Below, one piece after another: positions 1 through 6,390 of a stretch of 29,420 nucleotides of DNA. The notes under the pieces were generated by a model. The model was not told the DNA's origin. It did no database searches and saw nothing but the letters and a program-made list of their open reading frames with translations. A program made the translations under genes and the position numbers. Within the stretch, counting starts at the first letter, position 1. Each line of letters opens with the position of its first letter. The DNA is from an uncultured Clostridia bacterium (GTDB lineage: Bacteria; Bacillota; Clostridia; Christensenellales; Aristaeellaceae): the NCBI GenBank assembly GCA_937907055.1, contig CALCTW010000102.1, positions 1 through 29,420 on the forward strand, given 5' to 3'.

Positions 1-109
1 CCAGAACCATGGTGATCGCGGCGGTCAGAGTGGTCTTGCCGTGGTCAACGTGACCGATGGTACCGATGTTGACGTGCGGCTTATTGCGTTCAAACTTTTG
101 CTTAGCCAT
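1..109 (-). CDS. tuf: Elongation factor Tu, N-terminal fragment
   Basis: This is the first 36 codons of EF-Tu, the GTPase that delivers aminoacyl-tRNA to the ribosome; the rest lies beyond the window edge. The translated start is MAKQKFERNKPHVNIG, followed by the G1 P-loop GHVDHGKTT, which is diagnostic of EF-Tu. The ATG at 109 is preceded by AAGGAGGA at about 117-125. The gene lies downstream of tRNA-Gly on the same strand with no terminator between, so it is probably cotranscribed with it. Confidence 0.97.
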   Translation of the reverse strand, partial: MAKQKFERNKPHVNIGTIGHVDHGKTTLTAAITMVL

Positions 110-116
110 TGGGAAC

Positions 117-125
117 ATCCTCCTT
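117..125 (-). promoter_or_regulatory. Shine-Dalgarno site of tuf
   Basis: AAGGAGGA on the minus strand sits 7-8 bases before the tuf ATG and fixes that start. Confidence 0.85.
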
Positions 126-164
126 AATTGATGCCGGGCTAACAGCCGGGCAAGCTGATAATGA

Positions 165-201
165 GCCGGCATCATGCCGGTGGTACAGGGGATCCCTGTA
201 C
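165..201 (-). other. Two hairpins in the tRNA-Gly/tuf spacer
   Basis: GTACAGGG-GAT-CCCTGTAC (183-201) is a perfect 8-bp stem directly after the tRNA-Gly CCA end. CCGGC-ATCAT-GCCGG (166-180) is a second stem. Neither is followed by a T-run on the minus strand, so they do not look like terminators. Roles in processing of a tRNA-tuf cotranscript or in leader structure are possible but not shown. Confidence 0.6.
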
Positions 202-203
202 AA

Positions 204-277
204 TGGAGCGGGTGATGGGAATCGAACCCACGTAGCTAGCTTGGGAAGCTAGAGCTCTGCCATTAAGCTACACCCGC
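204..277 (-). tRNA. tRNA-Gly (anticodon CCC)
   Basis: The reverse complement folds as a full cloverleaf. The acceptor GCGGGTG pairs with CACCCGC, the D arm is GCTT/GAGC, the anticodon stem is CTAGC/GCTAG with loop TTCCCAA (anticodon CCC), the T arm is GTGGG/CCCAT with loop TTCGATT, and CCA is encoded at 204-206. It reads GGG codons. It has its own promoter at 289-318 and leads into tuf. Confidence 0.95.
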
Positions 278-288
278 ATACTGGTATC

Positions 289-318
289 ATTATAATGAAT
301 AGCTGAGCTGTTTGTCAA
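289..318 (-). promoter_or_regulatory. Sigma-A promoter of tRNA-Gly/tuf
   Basis: Minus strand TTGACA (313-318), an 18-base spacer, then TATAAT (289-294), ending 11 bases upstream of the mature tRNA-Gly 5' end. Both hexamers match consensus. Confidence 0.88.
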
Positions 319-525
319 TCGTTTTTTGTGTATTTTTATCGGTAAATACAATCTGCGTGATCAATAATCAAGCACAAAAAGAAAGCATGTTTCTGTTTGT
401 TTTCAGAAAAAGATAGATAATATACATCCTGCGGAATAAAGTCTGAAACGCATCCGTAAAAAGAGGCCGACAGTCAATATTCGGCAGAGAAAGAGAGGAG
501 TAAAGTCATAATCTGATCAGTGGTA

Positions 526-560
526 TAAAAAAAGCGAAATCCTTTCAGAAAGGATTTCGC
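526..560 (-). terminator. Terminator downstream of tRNA-Val
   Basis: On the minus strand GCGAAATCCTT pairs with AAGGATTTCGC (534-560) and is followed by a run of seven T. It begins 3 bases after the encoded CCA. The stretch 319-525 between this and the tRNA-Gly promoter shows no gene. Confidence 0.92.
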
Positions 561-562
561 AG

Positions 563-639
563 TGGTGGGACTAGTTGGGCTCGAACCAATGACCTCCACG
601 ATGTCAACGTGGCGCTCTAGCCAACTGAGCTATAGTCCC
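563..639 (-). tRNA. tRNA-Val (anticodon GAC)
   Basis: The reverse complement gives acceptor GGGACTA/TAGTCCC, discriminator A and encoded CCA at 563-565. The anticodon stem is CCACG/CGTGG with loop TTGACAT (anticodon GAC, reading GUC and GUU), and the T loop is TTCGAGC. It is a single-gene transcription unit with its own promoter and terminator. Confidence 0.96.
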
Positions 640-652
640 AGGCGCAAGAAGA

Positions 653-681
653 ATAATAGCAGAACACGATTGGTTTGTCAA
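653..681 (-). promoter_or_regulatory. Sigma-A promoter of tRNA-Val
   Basis: Minus strand TTGACA (676-681), a 17-base spacer, then TATTAT (653-658), about 14 bases before the tRNA. The stretch 682-960 upstream contains no gene I can support. Confidence 0.88.
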
Positions 682-960
682 CTGTTTTTGAAAAGTTTTT
701 TATTTTTCTTATCAAAAACGATTCGAAGGATCAAAGAGGCTGATAATCGGAATTATTATTCCGGATTATTCTATGATAAACGCCTGTAGCCTGTAAGGAC
801 AAAGAGGGGGATAAACATACAAATGAAGAGAGACAAACCGGCGGATATGAAACGGATCCGTGATAAGGAATAATAAGTGAAACAAACATTATGAAAGATG
901 AGTAATGAAAAATTATCACATTTATCTGTCTGTTCACCCTGATAAAGTATGAAAAAATGA

Positions 961-989
961 TTGCAAAATGATGCCTTATGTGGTAAACT
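961..989 (+). promoter_or_regulatory. Promoter of rplS
   Basis: TTGCAA (961-966), a 17-base spacer, then TAAACT (984-989). It is a moderate match to sigma-A consensus and is well placed for a 5' leader of about 75 bases before rplS. Confidence 0.6.
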
Positions 990-994
990 TATGA

Positions 995-1030
995 AGTTGA
1001 CTATAAACGGGCATTCCGCTGGCGTCAACT
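995..1030 (+). promoter_or_regulatory. Candidate L19 autoregulatory leader stem
   Basis: AGTTGAC (995-1001) is perfectly complementary to GTCAACT (1024-1030), closing a 22-base loop that includes a small CGG/CCG pairing. It lies in the 5' leader between promoter and ribosome site of rplS. Firmicutes are known to carry an L19 leader RNA upstream of rplS. Assignment to that family is inference from position and the stem only. Confidence 0.45.
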
Positions 1031-1069
1031 ACGCGAATGAATGTCTATGATTTTAAGGAGGAAACCCCA

Positions 1070-1423
1070 ATGAGCGAGATCATCCGTTCCATCGAACAGG
1101 CGCAGCTGCGCGCGAATCCCCTTCCTGCTTTCAACGTTGGTGACACCGTCCGTGTGTTTGTCAAGGTTGTTGAAGGCAACCGTGAGCGTCTTCAGGCTTT
1201 TGAAGGCGTTGTGATCGCGAAGCGCAATGGCTCCTGCCGCGAGACCTTCACCGTCCGTCGTGTTTCCTACGGTATCGGTGTTGAGCGTACCTTCCCCGTG
1301 AACAGCCCCCGTGTTGATCATCTGGAAGTCATCCGCAAGGGTAAGGTCCGTCGTGCGAAGCTGTACTATCTGCGTGATGTGCAGGGCAAGGCTGCCAAGA
1401 TCAAGGAAGCCGATCGTCACTAA
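1070..1423 (+). CDS. rplS: 50S ribosomal protein L19
   Basis: The 117-residue protein matches the usual L19 length of about 115. Typical L19 features are FNVGDTVRVFVKVVEG near residues 21-36, RLQAFEGVVIAKR at 39-51, TFTVRRVSYGIGVERTFP at 57-74, and RRAKLYYLR near 93-101. L19 lies at the 30S/50S interface. An in-frame ATG at 1037 would add 11 residues. The start at 1070 is preferred because AAGGAGG lies at 1055-1061 with an 8-base gap and family N-termini begin here. The gene is monocistronic with a promoter at 961, a terminator at 1438, and TAA as stop. Usual neighbours such as rimM, trmD or rpsP are not adjacent. Confidence 0.97.
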   Translation: MSEIIRSIEQAQLRANPLPAFNVGDTVRVFVKVVEGNRERLQAFEGVVIAKRNGSCRETFTVRRVSYGIGVERTFPVNSPRVDHLEVIRKGKVRRAKLYYLRDVQGKAAKIKEADRH

Positions 1424-1437
1424 TTACGGAACGCTCG

Positions 1438-1466
1438 GGAGTGCCGTTTACGGCACTCCTTTTTTG
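1438..1466 (+). terminator. Terminator of rplS
   Basis: GGAGTGCCG-TTTA-CGGCACTCC (1438-1459), a perfect 9-bp stem with a tetraloop, followed by six T. Confidence 0.95.
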
Positions 1467-1490
1467 TTTGCAATCATGAACAGAAACATA

Positions 1491-1540
1491 AATAAAAAAG
1501 CTGTGAAGAATACGATCCGTGTTCAATCACAGCATTTTTA
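1491..1540 (-). terminator. Terminator of the SpoU/coiled-coil/aspartate kinase unit, possibly bidirectional
   Basis: GCTGTGA (1500-1506) pairs with TCACAGC (1527-1533), with additional weaker internal pairing. Minus-strand readout is followed by six T (1494-1499), and the plus-strand side has five T at 1535-1539. It lies about 60 bases beyond the TGA of the methyltransferase gene. Confidence 0.75.
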
Positions 1541-1595
1541 ATAGAATCTAAGTAGAAAATGGGACGATCAGGAATCAGAACACAGCCCGATAGGA

Positions 1596-2375
1596 TCAAT
1601 GAACGCTTTCGCGACGGAGCACATCATAAATCATGATCGCGCAGGCAACACCGGCATTCAATGATTCGGCATTTCCGGGCATGGGAATGCGGATATGCGT
1701 ATTCGAGACCGCCTTCGCGTCATCTGTTAATCCTGTGCCTTCGTTTCCAATCAAAATGCACACGTTTTTCGGATCATAGTCGGTAGCAAAAAGATCATTC
1801 CCCTGTAGTTCGCCTGCCAGGATTGAGAAGCCTTTTTTGTCCAGGGCTTTTAAAAGATCCGGCAGATCGTCTGTAAATGTGATACCGATCCTGAAGATGG
1901 CACCCATCGAGGCTCGTGAGGCCTTCGGGCCAAACGGATTCGCGCAGTTCCGGTTAATGATCAACTGATCAAACCCGGCGGCGTCCATTGTACGCAGAAT
2001 GGTGCCGACATTGCCGGGATCCTGAACGCCTTCAAGGGCAACGATCTTTCTCGCGTTTTCCGTATTTTCTGCAGATATGCGGCATACACAGGCAATACCC
2101 TGCGGTGTGCGTGTGTCGCAGATCTGCTTCATGACTTCCGGAGAAACGATATACAGATCGTCACTGCGAAATTGAGCGGACATCGCGGAAAAACGATCAA
2201 GCCTGTCCTGCTGAATGATCAGTGTGACAGCTTTTCCCGCACTAATTGCTTCCATGCACATGTGTTCGCCTTCCGCGAAGAACAGGACACTGCGATCATT
2301 CTCCTGCAGGGGCTTTTGCGCTAACTGTTTCCAATACTTAACGGTATCGTTGTGGGCAGAAAGGATGGTTTTCAT
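1596..2375 (-). CDS. SpoU/TrmH-family RNA 2'-O-methyltransferase
   Basis: This 259-residue protein has the three SPOUT trefoil-knot motifs: EGVQDPGNVGTILRT near 115-129, LIGNEGTGL at 208-216, and IRIPMPGNAESLNAG at 228-242 before a hydrophobic helix. The N-terminal ~100 residues look like the substrate-binding domain of RlmB/TsnR-type enzymes (FAEGEHMCMEA). The family transfers methyl from S-adenosylmethionine to a ribose 2'-OH in rRNA or tRNA. The exact target cannot be read from sequence, and the 23S rRNA RlmB-like group is most likely. Its ATG overlaps the TGA of the upstream coiled-coil gene (2372-2375), implying translational coupling. It ends with TGA and is followed by the hairpin at 1491-1540. 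Confidence 0.92.
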   Translation of the reverse strand: MKTILSAHNDTVKYWKQLAQKPLQENDRSVLFFAEGEHMCMEAISAGKAVTLIIQQDRLDRFSAMSAQFRSDDLYIVSPEVMKQICDTRTPQGIACVCRISAENTENARKIVALEGVQDPGNVGTILRTMDAAGFDQLIINRNCANPFGPKASRASMGAIFRIGITFTDDLPDLLKALDKKGFSILAGELQGNDLFATDYDPKNVCILIGNEGTGLTDDAKAVSNTHIRIPMPGNAESLNAGVACAIMIYDVLRRESVH

Positions 2376-4522
2376 AACTCACTGAGACATTGCGCTGTGT
2401 ACGGTGTCGCGCCCGCGAAGGTTTCCAGCAGTTCCTTTTTAATGCCCGTGCTGATCGCAGCAGGGAGCATATAGATCCCGAGCGCGAGATCCAAAGCGGA
2501 TTCGATACCGCCGGAAAGCAGATTCTGAGCGATCGCGGCAAAGCGGCAGATGCGGATCATCAGAGGGGCAGTCAGGGCAGGCTTCAGCTCCTGACGCGCT
2601 TTCTGAAGGAATTCGATCGCGTCTTCAGGAAGCTTGCTTTCTTTTTCAAGGATCGCGTGGGTCAGCGCTGCTTTGCAGGCAGGCTCTGAGATCTGCGTTG
2701 CGTGGGGGATGGCTGTGAGATCCTGCTTTAATTTGAATACCGCGATGTTATCTTCAGGGAGAGAAGACATATTCTTGCCGGAAACCGTGTAAATGTGGCA
2801 GCAATTAAACACACTTCGTTCGGTGCCGATGGTAAAGCAGAAACCGTTGCCGCCTTTGACTGTGCTGACACAGACAAGATCACTGTTCGCGCGGCGCGCG
2901 CCGAGCGCATTCGCGATGCATTCGGCTGCAAATGCCGCGTCCTGAATTGCTTCGGAAGATATGGCAATGGTATTGTCAGTACAGAGAGCGATCAGCATGG
3001 AAGCAGCGATCTTGTTATCAACAATGAAACCACTGTTGGTAAGCGCGGTACGAACACGTTCTACGAGAATGTCAAAAGAGAAAGCGGTTGCCTTCGGCGA
3101 CGCGAGATGGAAAACATCACTTAGATCATTGTCCATCTCAGCGATTACGTTGTCACGTTCTTCAAGAAGCTTGTCCCACTGCTTTTCAAGCAGCGCGATA
3201 TCAGCGGAGAGCGCCTTTTTCTTTGCTTCCAGCGCGGCAGATTCCTTTTCAAGGGAATCCTTATGCTCTTTCAGCGCTTCAGCAAACAGGGAATCCTTAT
3301 CTGCCTGGAATTTTTCAAGACGCACAAGGTGCATGAGACGTTCGGCTTCCATTTCCTGAAGCTGATCACGCATGGCGGCTGTGACAAGATTATCTTCCCG
3401 GCCGATCGCTTTATTGATCACGGCGCGCATGCCGGGGGCTTCCATAATGATCTCGGCGATCTGAGAATGACTGTCTTCCCATTCCCAGGCTTTGAGCAGG
3501 GACTGATGGAACTGTTCGATGGGATTGACGACCTGCTGAAGCCGCGTGTTGCGCTTCAGTTCAACACCGGAGCCTTCGTAACGCCCCTGATAACGCTGAC
3601 GTTCGACCGCGTCAATGGTGGCATTGCGGTTGTTGTTATAGTTGTTCTGACGGATACCGGCCTGATAAAGGGGGGTGCCGGAGAGACGGCCGGACTGAAC
3701 AGCAGGGGAGGGCTCCTTCTGAGACGGAGCGGAGAGGATCGGCTTCTCGTCCTTAAGCAAATTGGAGGATACCTTCAGGCTCTGATCCATTTCACAGATC
3801 TGAGCATAGGCGTCTACGACAGGAGCGGATTCCTTCTCCGGAGCGGGTTCACGAACGCCCTCTGACGCTGCGGCGGGAGCCTCCGGTGCTTCGGTATTCA
3901 CATTTTCGGCATTTGCGGCAACAGTTGAAACACTTTGTTCGGCCTGAGGCGCGATTGCAGCTTCAAGGCTCTTGCGGTCCATATAGATCAGGCGGGATTT
4001 TTCATCCGGAGTCAGCACCGTGAAAATGTCAGTATTGTCCGGCATGATCTGGATCTCATCTCCGCAGAGGGCTTTGGTCTCACGATCGAAAGGACCGGTG
4101 ATTTTTCCGCCTGCGCGAACAAAAGCATGCGGCGTAACACTGGAAGAAAGCTCTTCTTCAGATACGATATCATAGAAGAAATCGTTACGAAGCGCGCGGA
4201 CAGCATCACTGTAAATGATGAAACGGTTATTCTCCTCACGCTGAGGCGCGTAGTTCTTATTGTTGCGGATCTTACTGTACTCCGGTTTGTTGTCCTTCAA
4301 GTCGATCAGGCAAAAATGGAGGATCTCGCGCATACGGTCTTTAAAAGTGTGCTGTTCATTACGGTCGGGAACTACGCGAAGATAGCAATCATCAGGATAT
4401 TCTTTGATATCATCTTCAGTTAAAAGACCATTGCTGCAAAGAAGGGGACGGACACGAAAAAAGCCTTTTTGAGTATTATCTTCTTCAATATAGGAAAAAA
4501 CAATCTGACCATTAAGATTCAT
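2372..4522 (-). CDS. Uncharacterised coiled-coil protein, 716 residues
   Basis: I do not recognise this family. Residues 1-185 form a mixed alpha/beta region. Residues 186-285 are a low-complexity linker rich in Ala, Glu, Pro and Ser. An Asn/Arg/Tyr-rich patch lies at 290-325, and 385-465 is strongly charged and helical, reading as a coiled coil. Residues 480-716 form a folded alpha-rich C-terminal domain containing AALTHAILEKES and LALGIYMLPAAIS. No signal peptide, membrane segment or Walker motif is visible, so a cytosolic scaffold-like protein is possible. The start is the ATG at 4522 with AGAGGGG about 10 bases upstream. It sits 65 bases after the aspartate kinase with no terminator seen and overlaps the SpoU gene by 4 bases. 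The stop is TGA. Confidence 0.85.
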   Translation of the reverse strand: MNLNGQIVFSYIEEDNTQKGFFRVRPLLCSNGLLTEDDIKEYPDDCYLRVVPDRNEQHTFKDRMREILHFCLIDLKDNKPEYSKIRNNKNYAPQREENNRFIIYSDAVRALRNDFFYDIVSEEELSSSVTPHAFVRAGGKITGPFDRETKALCGDEIQIMPDNTDIFTVLTPDEKSRLIYMDRKSLEAAIAPQAEQSVSTVAANAENVNTEAPEAPAAASEGVREPAPEKESAPVVDAYAQICEMDQSLKVSSNLLKDEKPILSAPSQKEPSPAVQSGRLSGTPLYQAGIRQNNYNNNRNATIDAVERQRYQGRYEGSGVELKRNTRLQQVVNPIEQFHQSLLKAWEWEDSHSQIAEIIMEAPGMRAVINKAIGREDNLVTAAMRDQLQEMEAERLMHLVRLEKFQADKDSLFAEALKEHKDSLEKESAALEAKKKALSADIALLEKQWDKLLEERDNVIAEMDNDLSDVFHLASPKATAFSFDILVERVRTALTNSGFIVDNKIAASMLIALCTDNTIAISSEAIQDAAFAAECIANALGARRANSDLVCVSTVKGGNGFCFTIGTERSVFNCCHIYTVSGKNMSSLPEDNIAVFKLKQDLTAIPHATQISEPACKAALTHAILEKESKLPEDAIEFLQKARQELKPALTAPLMIRICRFAAIAQNLLSGGIESALDLALGIYMLPAAISTGIKKELLETFAGATPYTAQCLSEL

Positions 4523-4587
4523 TATATAAAAACCCCTCTGTTATGAAATGATAAAAAACGAATATAGTGGAATATGGTATGCCGATG

Positions 4588-5901
4588 TCAGTTACGTACA
4601 AAAGTATCGTAGATGGCTTTGACGGTCTCCTTGAAATAATCGTCATCTACCCCGATGATGATGTTGATCTCGCTGGAGCCCTGGTCGATGGTGCGGATAG
4701 AGATGCCCTGCGCGGAAATGGCGGTGAAAAGACGCGCAGCGGTACCGGAGGCATGCGCCATACCGCGTCCCACGGTCGCGATCAGCGCGAGATGATCATG
4801 GACGGTGATACTGTCGGGATGGACAGCATCGATCACCTTCTTTACGACTTCATCTTTACGGCCCGCGAGTTCATCATCCTTGATGACAACGCACATGGAG
4901 TCAATGCTGGTGGGAAGATGTTCAAAATTGATGTTCATCTCCTCAAAGGCCTGAAGCACACGGCGGCCGAAGCCGAGTTCGGCGTTCATCATATCTTTTT
5001 CGATACTGATGATGGAGAAGCCCTTATGACCGGCGATGCCGGTGATGGTATATTTGGGGGCGAAGATTTCCGCGTTGCTGCGGATCATCGTGCCGGGCTG
5101 AAGTGGATCGTTGGTGTTGCGGATGTTGCAGGGGATACCGGCTTTGCGGACAGGGAAAACAGCATCTTCATGAAGCACGGTGGCACCCATATAGGAAAGC
5201 TCGCGCAGTTCCTTATAGGTCATGACATCAATGATCTGGGCATCGGGCACGATACGCGGGTCGACCATGCAGAACCCGTTAACGTCGGTCCAGTTCTCGT
5301 ACATATCGGCATCGACAGCACGGGCGACAAGCGCGCCGGAGACATCGCTGCCGCCGCGGGAGAAGGTGCGGACGTTGCCGTCGCGGTCGCTGCCGTAGAA
5401 ACCGGGAACGACAGCAAAACGATGCTGGATCAGTTCTTCATGAAGGAGTGTGTTGGTCTCTTCTTCCGCCAGAGAACCGTCATTGTTGAAAAGGACCACG
5501 GATGCGGCATCGACAAAATCAAACTCAAGATATGCGGCCAGAATTTTGCCGTTCAGATACTCGCCGCGGCTGGCGACATATTCACGGGAAAAGCCTTTTT
5601 TGATATTGGCTTCAATGGCTTTGAAGTCATCATCCAGAGAAAGCTCCAGTTTCAGATCCTTAATGATGCCGTTATAACGTTCCTGGATGCGGGAAAGGAC
5701 AGAAGAAAGATCCTTGCCTTCATGATGGGCGTCCCAGCAGGCGTAAAGAAGATCTGTTACTTTTTCATCTGCTTTATCACGTTTACCGGGCGCGCTGGGG
5801 ACAACAAAACGGCGCTCGCGGTTCATCATCATAATATTCTTGACTTTTTTGAATTGCCTCGCGTCAGCCAGAGAACTGCCGCCAAATTTTGCAACGATCA
5901 T
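4588..5901 (-). CDS. Aspartate kinase
   Basis: It phosphorylates L-aspartate with ATP, the first step to Lys, Thr, Met and diaminopimelate. The 437-residue protein opens with MIVAKFGGSSLAD, where K5-F-G-G-S-S is the aspartokinase signature. It continues with SRGEYLNGKILAAYL near 111-125, FSRGGSDVSGALVA near 180-193, and WTDVNGF near 204-210. The C-terminal ~150 residues have two ACT-like repeats (ITGIAGHKGFSIISIEK and IALIATVGRGMA), so feedback regulation is expected. The frame is open 17 codons further upstream, but the ATG at 5901 has AAGGAGG 6-7 bases before it and gives the canonical N-terminus. The promoter is at 5931-5959 and the stop is TGA. The neighbours do not belong to the lysine pathway. 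Confidence 0.95.
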   Translation of the reverse strand: MIVAKFGGSSLADARQFKKVKNIMMMNRERRFVVPSAPGKRDKADEKVTDLLYACWDAHHEGKDLSSVLSRIQERYNGIIKDLKLELSLDDDFKAIEANIKKGFSREYVASRGEYLNGKILAAYLEFDFVDAASVVLFNNDGSLAEEETNTLLHEELIQHRFAVVPGFYGSDRDGNVRTFSRGGSDVSGALVARAVDADMYENWTDVNGFCMVDPRIVPDAQIIDVMTYKELRELSYMGATVLHEDAVFPVRKAGIPCNIRNTNDPLQPGTMIRSNAEIFAPKYTITGIAGHKGFSIISIEKDMMNAELGFGRRVLQAFEEMNINFEHLPTSIDSMCVVIKDDELAGRKDEVVKKVIDAVHPDSITVHDHLALIATVGRGMAHASGTAARLFTAISAQGISIRTIDQGSSEINIIIGVDDDYFKETVKAIYDTFVRN

Positions 5902-5930
5902 GGCACAAACCTCCTTAGAATTACCGTAAT

Positions 5931-5959
5931 ATAATAATAAGAAACTGAACATCTGTCAA
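5931..5959 (-). promoter_or_regulatory. Promoter of aspartate kinase
   Basis: Minus strand TTGACA (5954-5959), exactly 17 bases, then TATTAT (5931-5936), about 30 bases before the ATG. The short leader leaves no room for a lysine riboswitch. Confidence 0.85.
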
Positions 5960-6074
5960 TGCAAAGGTTGCGATGAAAGACGGATCGGCACGGGTTTATG
6001 ATCATCTGAACCAATGAGCAGCAGGGGTCGCTGCGTTATAAACACGGAATTGCCATATTTCAAAAAATAAATGC

Positions 6075-6103
6075 TTGACAACGCAGAATTTATCCGTTAT
6101 AAT
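6075..6103 (+). promoter_or_regulatory. Perfect-consensus promoter of tRNA-Trp
   Basis: TTGACA (6075-6080), 17 bases, TATAAT (6098-6103), 14 bases before the tRNA 5' end. Confidence 0.95.
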
Positions 6104-6117
6104 GCATATCGTTGCTT

Positions 6118-6191
6118 AGGGGAATGGTGTAATGGCAACACGTGGGTCTCCAAAACCTTTGTTGAGGGTTCGAGTCCTTCTTCCCCTGCCA
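6118..6191 (+). tRNA. tRNA-Trp (anticodon CCA)
   Basis: Acceptor AGGGGAA/TTCCCCT, discriminator G, encoded CCA. The D arm is GTGT/ACAC, the anticodon loop is CTCCAAA (anticodon CCA), the T arm is GAGGG/CCTTC with loop TTCGAGT. The CTCCAAAACC stretch is typical of bacterial tRNA-Trp. The anticodon stem TGGGT/ACCTT is weak: a T-T mismatch at 27-43 and a G-T wobble at 28-42. The anticodon reads UGG. It is not a UAG (CUA) or UGA (UCA) suppressor. Confidence 0.93.
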
Positions 6192-6193
6192 AC

Positions 6194-6233
6194 TGTCCTT
6201 GGTCTGTGACGAAGCAGGCTGAGGACATTTTTT
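6194..6233 (+). terminator. Terminator of tRNA-Trp
   Basis: TGTCCT (6194-6199) pairs with AGGACA (6222-6227), with further CTG/CAG pairing inside, followed by six T. The stretch 6234-6354 contains no gene. Confidence 0.82.
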
Positions 6234-6354
6234 ATACGGATGATTGTACAGGTCACGGTTAAGATGCATATCATCATGCATCCGGTGGCAATGCACCGCG
6301 ATTGTACTTTATCAGGTTTTTATGCTATGCGCTATATAAAAGAAACAGCGTGCA

Positions 6355-6363
6355 TGTTATAAT
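6355..6363 (+). promoter_or_regulatory. Extended -10 promoter of the FTHFS-like operon
   Basis: TGTTATAAT matches the extended -10 form (TG-N-TATAAT). The -35 position (TATAAA at 6335-6340) is poor, which fits extended -10 promoters. It lies 27 bases before the TTG start at 6391. Confidence 0.6.
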
Positions 6364-6390
6364 CAATCGATCAGGCACAGGAGGTCGTCA

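Noticed and set aside
823..873. 16-codon ORF upstream of rplS
   Set aside because: It has a loosely placed AGGGGG and no recognisable peptide; the length is within chance.
1037..1069. Upstream ATG giving an 11-residue longer L19
   Set aside because: It has no ribosome site; AAGGAGG is correctly placed only for the ATG at 1070.
5902..5930. Lysine riboswitch before aspartate kinase
   Set aside because: Only about 30 bases separate the promoter from the start codon, far too short for the lysine aptamer.
4567..5934. 455-codon open frame antisense to aspartate kinase
   Set aside because: It is a long shadow frame. The opposite strand encodes a complete conserved aspartokinase with promoter and ribosome site.
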